NCBI RefSeq assembly: GCF_050589705.1
Contig: NZ_JBNGOT010000008.1
Span: 217,246 to 281,245 of the forward strand
Direction: 5' to 3'
DNA from: Sunxiuqinia rutila
GTDB taxonomy: Bacteria; Bacteroidota; Bacteroidia; Bacteroidales; Prolixibacteraceae
DNA: 64,000 nucleotides
How positions within the stretch are numbered: position 1 is the first letter of the stretch; each line of letters starts with the position of its first letter. The position numbers were made by a program, and so were the translations under genes. This document shows, in pieces, positions 59,388 through 64,000 of the stretch. The notes below the pieces were generated by a model. It worked only from the letters and a program-made list of their open reading frames with translations, made no database searches and was not told the DNA's origin.

Positions 59388-60854
59388 CTATTTCACCGGA
59401 ATATTCTCAAGAGTGGCAACCATAAAGTCCCAGAATTTTTGAACGGTGGCAATGTTCACCTTTTCATCTGGCGAATGCGGAAAACGAATCGTTGGGCCAA
59501 AAGAAATCATATCCCAATGAGGGTAAGTTCCGCCCAGAATTCCACATTCCAAACCGGCATGAATGGCTTTAATCTCCGGCACTTTGCCATATTTTTGCTG
59601 ATATACTTCCTGCATGGTTTTCAGAATTGGCGATGACATGTTAGGCTGCCAGCCCGGATAAGCTCCGGAGAATTTCACCTTTGCTCCGGCCATGCTAAAT
59701 GCAGCAGCAATTCGCTTGCCCAGGTTCGCTTTGGCTGAATCAACAGAACTGCGCATCAAACAAGCAATGTCAATCGTTTTTCCGGCTGCATCCGACTTCA
59801 CACTGGCCATATTGCTCGATGTTTCCACCAAACCAGGCATGCTGTCACTCATCCGAATTACGCCATTGGGGCATGCCAAAACTCCTTTGGTCAAATTAAC
59901 CTGAGTGTTTTCATCAATCAACTCTACAGGAAGTTTTGTTTCAACAATACTCAGACTCATTTCCGGCTCAGTCGCTGAAAGTTCCTTTTTAATCGCAGTA
60001 AACTCTGTTTCAATCAGATTTTTCAGCGAATCGCTTTTGTCCGCTTCAACAGTAATAACACCAAAAGCCTCGCGAGGAATAGCATTGCGCAAACTTCCGC
60101 CATTGATGCTTGCCAAGCGGGCTCCAACAGCCAGATAGGCTTCATTCAGCAACCTGAAAAATACCTGGTTGGCGTTGCCCCGCTGCAAAATAATATCCAT
60201 GCCTGAGTGACCACCCTTCAGTCCGGTAATATTCACTTCAAAAGCAACCGCATTGGCCGGCACTTGCTCTTCGGTATATGTAAAACGGATGCCAACATCT
60301 TCTCCTCCGGCACAGCCAACATAAAGCTCACCTTCATCTTCCGAGTCGGTGTTCAACAATATTTCGCCTTGCAATACACCCGCCTTCAATCCTTCGGCTC
60401 CGTCCATTCCTGTTTCTTCTGTTGCCGTAAACAGCACTTCCAGTGGGCCGTGTTTCAAATCGTTTGAAGCCAGAACCGCCATGGCTGCAGCCACTCCGAT
60501 TCCATTGTCAGCTCCCAGGGTAGTGCCATTGGCCGTCACCCAGTCGCCATCAACAAAAGCCTCAATCGGGTCGTTTACAAAATCATGTTCCTTTTCGCTG
60601 TTTTTCTGCGGAACCATATCCAAATGCCCCTGCAAAATAACCCCTTTCCGGTTTTCCATACCCGGGGTAGCTGGCTTTCGTACTATAATATTTCCAACTT
60701 CATCCTTTAGGGTTTCCAGGCCCAGTTCTTTTCCAAAGTTGAAAACAAATTCCTGTACTTGCTCTTCATGATTCGATGGACGTGGTATTTGGGTTAACTG
60801 GTGGAAATTCTCCCAAAGCTTGCTGGGTTGCAATTCGACTATTTTCTGACTCAT
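59388..60854 (-). CDS. pepD: Aminoacyl-histidine dipeptidase (PepD, M20 family)
   Basis: 488 residues, near the 485 of E. coli. Cytoplasmic, no signal peptide. Zinc ligands and catalytic residues are visible: GHLDMVPQKN (His), TLGADNGIGVAAAMA (Asp) and FTATEETGMDGAEGL (Glu pair), then GLKGGHSGMDI of the dimerisation domain. It hydrolyses Xaa-His dipeptides such as carnosine. Not in an operon with the his genes. Confidence 0.95.
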   Translation of the reverse strand: MSQKIVELQPSKLWENFHQLTQIPRPSNHEEQVQEFVFNFGKELGLETLKDEVGNIIVRKPATPGMENRKGVILQGHLDMVPQKNSEKEHDFVNDPIEAFVDGDWVTANGTTLGADNGIGVAAAMAVLASNDLKHGPLEVLFTATEETGMDGAEGLKAGVLQGEILLNTDSEDEGELYVGCAGGEDVGIRFTYTEEQVPANAVAFEVNITGLKGGHSGMDIILQRGNANQVFFRLLNEAYLAVGARLASINGGSLRNAIPREAFGVITVEADKSDSLKNLIETEFTAIKKELSATEPEMSLSIVETKLPVELIDENTQVNLTKGVLACPNGVIRMSDSMPGLVETSSNMASVKSDAAGKTIDIACLMRSSVDSAKANLGKRIAAAFSMAGAKVKFSGAYPGWQPNMSSPILKTMQEVYQQKYGKVPEIKAIHAGLECGILGGTYPHWDMISFGPTIRFPHSPDEKVNIATVQKFWDFMVATLENIPVK

Positions 60855-60939
60855 AACTTATCGTGTTAATTTTCTAATTCCTTAAAAGTACAATTTAATG
60901 ACGTAACTTGTTTTTGACTTATATCAATTGTAAACGAAA

Positions 60940-60967
60940 GCCCCATACAACAAGTCGTATAGGGCTA
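60940..60967 (-). terminator. Terminator of the DUF4831 gene
   Basis: 10-bp stem with one mismatch: on the minus strand AGCCCTATAC (60967-60958) pairs with GTATGGGGCT (60949-60940), loop GACTTGTT, followed by TTTCGTTT. Confidence 0.65.
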
Positions 60968-61007
60968 AATTCAATTTTGAAAATTTTTGGTTGTGTCGAA
61001 AGCACGC

Positions 61008-62111
61008 CTACTTTTCCATTACATTTTTTACGGCTCCTGTTGTTGGATGAAAAGAGATGCGGTAGCTTCCATCCAGCAAGCTCTCCGGAAATGGAGCCAC
61101 CGTGCCAAACTGGGCAATGGTTGTTCGGGCAATCGCCATGGTGTTTAATCCGTTCAGAACCTTAATTTCGGCTTTCCCCGGAATCCGGTAAAAAATGCCG
61201 CTTTGTCCGGCAACTGCACTGGACGAAGTTTTCAGTTTCTCCTGAGCCGATGATAGATCATCCAGTTTATTCAGATCCACCACAATGGGTTTGCCACTCA
61301 AATCCGTTTTGGGAAGCACGCCTTTGTTTTCAGAAAACCGGAAAGCCACTTCGCCTGACACATCGCTTCCTCCAGGGATGAAATCGAAACTGTATTCAAA
61401 TGACTTTGTGTATGACTTGCCAACAAATAGGCCAACATATTCTTCTTCCAGCTTGTCCAGCTCTTCAACCATCAACTCGTAAGCACGCCCATCAGGCAAT
61501 TGCTCTTCGTAGGCATTGGCCAGGGATTTAAAACGACGCTTACGTAACTTAGTTACCGTGTGGGCAGCTTCCTGCGCTTTTTCTTCAATGGACTTGGTCA
61601 CAAAAGCCCGGCTACTGGCTGAGTCCCCCATTTCATAAAAAGGATTCAGAGACAAATCCAAAAACGGGAACTCCGGGGTTTTGGTATCGCCCAAAAAAGT
61701 TGATACGGCATAGCTTTCTGCCGCAGTAGGTGTATCTGAATTAATGCCTGCCAAAACTCCCGACTCCGTCAGGCTTAACATGGCCCCGGCACGCCCCATG
61801 GCCTTGTGAACTTGCTCCGGATCGGGCTCACTAAAGGTTTCAATCTGAATATCCGTAATGGTCCAGCGCTCAAAATCCGACGAAGGTGCATTTTTAATTC
61901 CCAACAAAGCTTCGGCATATTGAAAATAAGGTCCGTGAAAGAACTTCTCCTGTTTCGCCTTCACATGAATACGAACACCGGTTCGCGGTAAACTATACAC
62001 CATTCCTTCCGTAGGAACAGTCAGATTGTCATTACTCTTTTTATCATCTTTTTGAAAGCCAAAGACCGTGGACGAAACCAAAATCAAGGCCACTAGCACG
62101 TATGTTTTCAT
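61008..62111 (-). CDS. DUF4831 family exported protein
   Basis: 367 residues, signal peptide MKTYVLVALILVSSTVFG. The segment EGMVYSLPRTGVRIHVKAKQ (read in parts) and GPYFQYAEALLGIKN is the DUF4831 pattern known in Bacteroidota. The remainder is alpha/beta with Glu/Lys-rich helices (KAQEAAHTVTKLRKRRFKSL, YEEQLPDGRAYELMVEELDK). Periplasmic or outer-membrane-facing; function unknown. Genes on both sides are independent. Confidence 0.82.
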   Translation of the reverse strand: MKTYVLVALILVSSTVFGFQKDDKKSNDNLTVPTEGMVYSLPRTGVRIHVKAKQEKFFHGPYFQYAEALLGIKNAPSSDFERWTITDIQIETFSEPDPEQVHKAMGRAGAMLSLTESGVLAGINSDTPTAAESYAVSTFLGDTKTPEFPFLDLSLNPFYEMGDSASSRAFVTKSIEEKAQEAAHTVTKLRKRRFKSLANAYEEQLPDGRAYELMVEELDKLEEEYVGLFVGKSYTKSFEYSFDFIPGGSDVSGEVAFRFSENKGVLPKTDLSGKPIVVDLNKLDDLSSAQEKLKTSSSAVAGQSGIFYRIPGKAEIKVLNGLNTMAIARTTIAQFGTVAPFPESLLDGSYRISFHPTTGAVKNVMEK

Positions 62112-62232
62112 GGTTTAAATCAAATTAAAATTGAAATCAAAATTAAATTATGAACCTTCAAAAATGAAGGACGGAAACAAAATTAGCATTTTCTCGTCGC
62201 CGCACAGAAATAAGAACCAAAAGTTTAGGCTT

Positions 62233-63744
62233 TTATTTTACCAATACAGAAAAAGCTTCGCCCAAAGTATCAATCAAATCCCCCGCAATCAAAGCAACTT
62301 CCCCCTGCTGTTCAGCAGCCAGATCTCCTGCCAAACCATGCACAAACACGCCTAGCTGAGCCGCATCAAGCGGAGGAAAATGCTGCGCCAACAAACCCAG
62401 AATGATGCCCGTTAAAGCATCGCCGCTTCCGGCTGTTGCCATGCCCGGATTACCCGTTGCATTGATAAAAACCTGCCCATCGGGACACGAAATGCAGGTA
62501 TGAGCTCCTTTCAGTACCACAATAACCTGGTATTTTCGGGAGAACTTCATTTGCTTTTGTAGCCGGGTATAGGAATCAGGCGTCTCTCCCACCAGGCGTT
62601 CAAACTCCTTGGGATGCGGGGTTAAAACCGTGTTAACAGGAAGTAATTCCAGCCAATCCGGATGCTTCGCTAAGATATTCAGGGCATCTGCATCCAGCAC
62701 CAATTTTGAAGGTTTAGCTTCCAGCAATTGTTTTAATGCGCGTTGTGAATTGGGCTTCAAGCCCAGGCCCGGGCCAACCCCAACAGCGGAAAATTGTGTT
62801 AAGTCCGGAAACTCGGTAAACATCAAGTCTGAAGCATCAATTGAACACATGGCTTCTGGAATGGCTGTTTGTATTATTTGATAAGCCGAATGGGGAATAT
62901 GCGTTGTTAACAAACCTACTCCCGAACGCAAGCAAGCCCTTGAGGAAAGGATAGCCGCTCCCACTTTCCCATAAGAACCAGCTACCAGCAAAGCATGTCC
63001 GTATGTTCCCTTATGCGAAAACTTCTTTCGCCGGGTCATTTTATTCGTCACTTCATCAAGTGTCACCAAATGAAAAGGCGTTTCGGTCGCAGCAATAGCA
63101 TCCGGATGAAGCCCAATGGGCAAAACTTCCCACTGTCCGAGAATTTCGTCATGCTCAGGAAATAAAAAACTCAGTTTAGGAAACTGAAAAGTAAGCGTAT
63201 GCGATGCCCGTACAACAGCCGATAAATCATTTTGACTGTTATCCTCGCCAAACAATCCACTCGGAATATCAATGGCAATAACCTGCGCCCTCGAACTGTT
63301 GATTTTTTCAACCACCAAAAGTGGCAAGCCATCCAGCTTCCGACTCAGGCCTGAACCAAACAGGCCATCCAATACGATGCCATCAGAGGGAATAGCAGGA
63401 ATAGCCGTTTCTGAATCAATAATGCCAAGTGCTACTTTTCCCTGCTCTTCCAGTCGACGCCAGTTTTCTGCCGGCGATCCGGTCAGCGCCTTTCCAAAAT
63501 TGAGCAAGAACACCGAACACTGATAATCGTGGTCTGCCATCATCCGCGCAATAGCCAACGCATCACCGCCATTGTTCCCCGGACCAGCAAAGAAGTAAAG
63601 TGTTTTTTCGTTGGAAATATGATGAATCAACCAATTGGCAATTTGAAGCGAGGCTCGCTCCATCAGGTCAATATCGGCAATGGGTTCATTCTGAATAGTC
63701 AATTGATCAATCGTTGCTATCTGTTTAGTGGTCGGTATTTTCAT
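62233..63744 (-). CDS. nnr: Bifunctional NAD(P)H-hydrate epimerase / ADP-dependent dehydratase
   Basis: 503 residues. N-terminal YjeF epimerase domain (1-215) with FFAGPGNNGGDALAIARMM and AIDIPSGLFGED; C-terminal ribokinase-like dehydratase with GHALLVAGSYGKVGAAILSS, VLTPHPKEFERLVG and the signature NPGMATAGSGDALTGIILGL. It repairs damaged NADHX/NADPHX. Complete. A normal start (MKIPTTKQIATIDQLTIQNE) is chosen. Confidence 0.95.
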   Translation of the reverse strand: MKIPTTKQIATIDQLTIQNEPIADIDLMERASLQIANWLIHHISNEKTLYFFAGPGNNGGDALAIARMMADHDYQCSVFLLNFGKALTGSPAENWRRLEEQGKVALGIIDSETAIPAIPSDGIVLDGLFGSGLSRKLDGLPLLVVEKINSSRAQVIAIDIPSGLFGEDNSQNDLSAVVRASHTLTFQFPKLSFLFPEHDEILGQWEVLPIGLHPDAIAATETPFHLVTLDEVTNKMTRRKKFSHKGTYGHALLVAGSYGKVGAAILSSRACLRSGVGLLTTHIPHSAYQIIQTAIPEAMCSIDASDLMFTEFPDLTQFSAVGVGPGLGLKPNSQRALKQLLEAKPSKLVLDADALNILAKHPDWLELLPVNTVLTPHPKEFERLVGETPDSYTRLQKQMKFSRKYQVIVVLKGAHTCISCPDGQVFINATGNPGMATAGSGDALTGIILGLLAQHFPPLDAAQLGVFVHGLAGDLAAEQQGEVALIAGDLIDTLGEAFSVLVK

Positions 63745-63907
63745 GTTTTTGACTTTTCCCGAAAATACAAAAACATCATCAAATTGCCTAGCAACAAAAT
63801 TGTTTAAACGAACTGGAGCCCTTCTTCGGTATCCTTGCCGGTGCGGCCCCGAGAGCCAGCCACCGGAAAGTATAGAAACACAAGGACACCATTGGTTTGT
63901 AATGCTG

Positions 63908-64000
63908 TTAATTGGTGGTCAACGACTGCTCATCTTCTTCCAGCCCCAGCTCAGTCATTTTCCAGTACTTGTCAACCATGTCGCCATCATAGGTGTTCGA
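63908..64000 (-). CDS. C-terminal 30 residues of an unidentified protein (cut by window edge)
   Basis: Reading from the right edge on the minus strand gives SNTYDGDMVDKYWKMTELGL followed by EEDEQSLTTN and a stop at 63908-63910. The fragment DKYWKMTEL resembles sequence next to META/NlpE-like domains in outer-membrane lipoproteins, but too little is visible to assign it. 163 bases to nnr. Confidence 0.4.
   Translation of the reverse strand, partial: SNTYDGDMVDKYWKMTELGLEEDEQSLTTN

Noticed and set aside
63272..63807. Plus-strand frames opposite the nnr gene
   Set aside because: They are antisense shadows of a strongly conserved gene, lack promoters and family resemblance.
1..64000. tRNA, rRNA, insertion sequences, prophage or CRISPR
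   Set aside because: No cloverleaf with CCA-type ends, rRNA core sequences, transposase, integrase or repeat arrays were recognised anywhere in the window.

Overview
The window is a chromosomal segment of a Bacteroidota bacterium. The evidence is Bacteroidota-restricted families (DUF4290, DUF4494, DUF4831, LruC-domain lipoprotein, a gliding-type CHU_C/T9SS type B C-terminal domain), promoters of the TTG-N18/20-TAnnTTTG type, absence of strong Shine-Dalgarno sequences, and rpsL-rpsG-fusA running directly into the S10 operon without tuf. A marine/sediment Marinilabiliales-like lineage is a reasonable guess (inference only). No tRNA, rRNA, CRISPR or IS element was seen.

Layout. (1) 1-9.7 kb, minus strand: the str-S10-spc ribosomal operon from rpsL to rpsN (cut by the left edge), with a recognisable promoter upstream of rpsL. 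(2) 9.8-13.9 kb, minus: a C39-peptidase ABC exporter, a small PH-domain membrane protein and an HlyD-type adaptor, a complete-looking export module lacking an evident substrate or TolC. (3) 14.3-18.1 kb, plus: an EF-G paralogue whose GTPase motifs are altered, then an LruC-domain lipoprotein behind a promoter abutted by a perfect palindrome. (4) 18.2-22.7 kb, minus: three glycosyltransferases and a T9SS-exported PKD protein. (5) 22.8-29.9 kb, plus: UvrD-type helicase, DUF4290, MurA (Cys to Asp active site), a TlpA-like thioredoxin, GrpE and DnaJ. (6) 29.9-31.1 kb: a GH88/105 family hydrolase. (7) 31.2-40.6 kb, plus: the full histidine operon hisG-D-C-B-(purU-tlpA-like-S23 four-helix protein)-H-A-F-IE, preceded by a well-formed transcription attenuator with a 19-residue leader peptide rich in His codons. 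(8) 40.7-49.5 kb: an esterase, a lipid kinase, BipA/TypA, an unknown helical protein, DUF4494 and the three-gene proton-translocating transhydrogenase. (9) 49.9-59.3 kb: an alanine/ornithine racemase-like enzyme, then a curli-type amyloid locus with two large curlin-repeat proteins, a small third one, CsgE, CsgF, a CsgG carrying an extra C-terminal beta-barrel domain, and a lipoprotein, with a divergent LuxR-type response regulator beside it. (10) 59.4-64 kb, minus: PepD dipeptidase, DUF4831, the bifunctional NAD(P)HX repair enzyme, and the tail of an unidentified gene.

The most notable items are the histidine attenuator (alternative pairings can be traced base by base), the GTPase-altered EF-G2, the CsgG-barrel fusion with the associated lipoprotein and regulator, and the insertion of a four-helix-bundle gene with flanking inverted repeats inside the his operon. 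Three translational GTPases (EF-G1, EF-G2, BipA) lie within 45 kb and serve as internal comparators.
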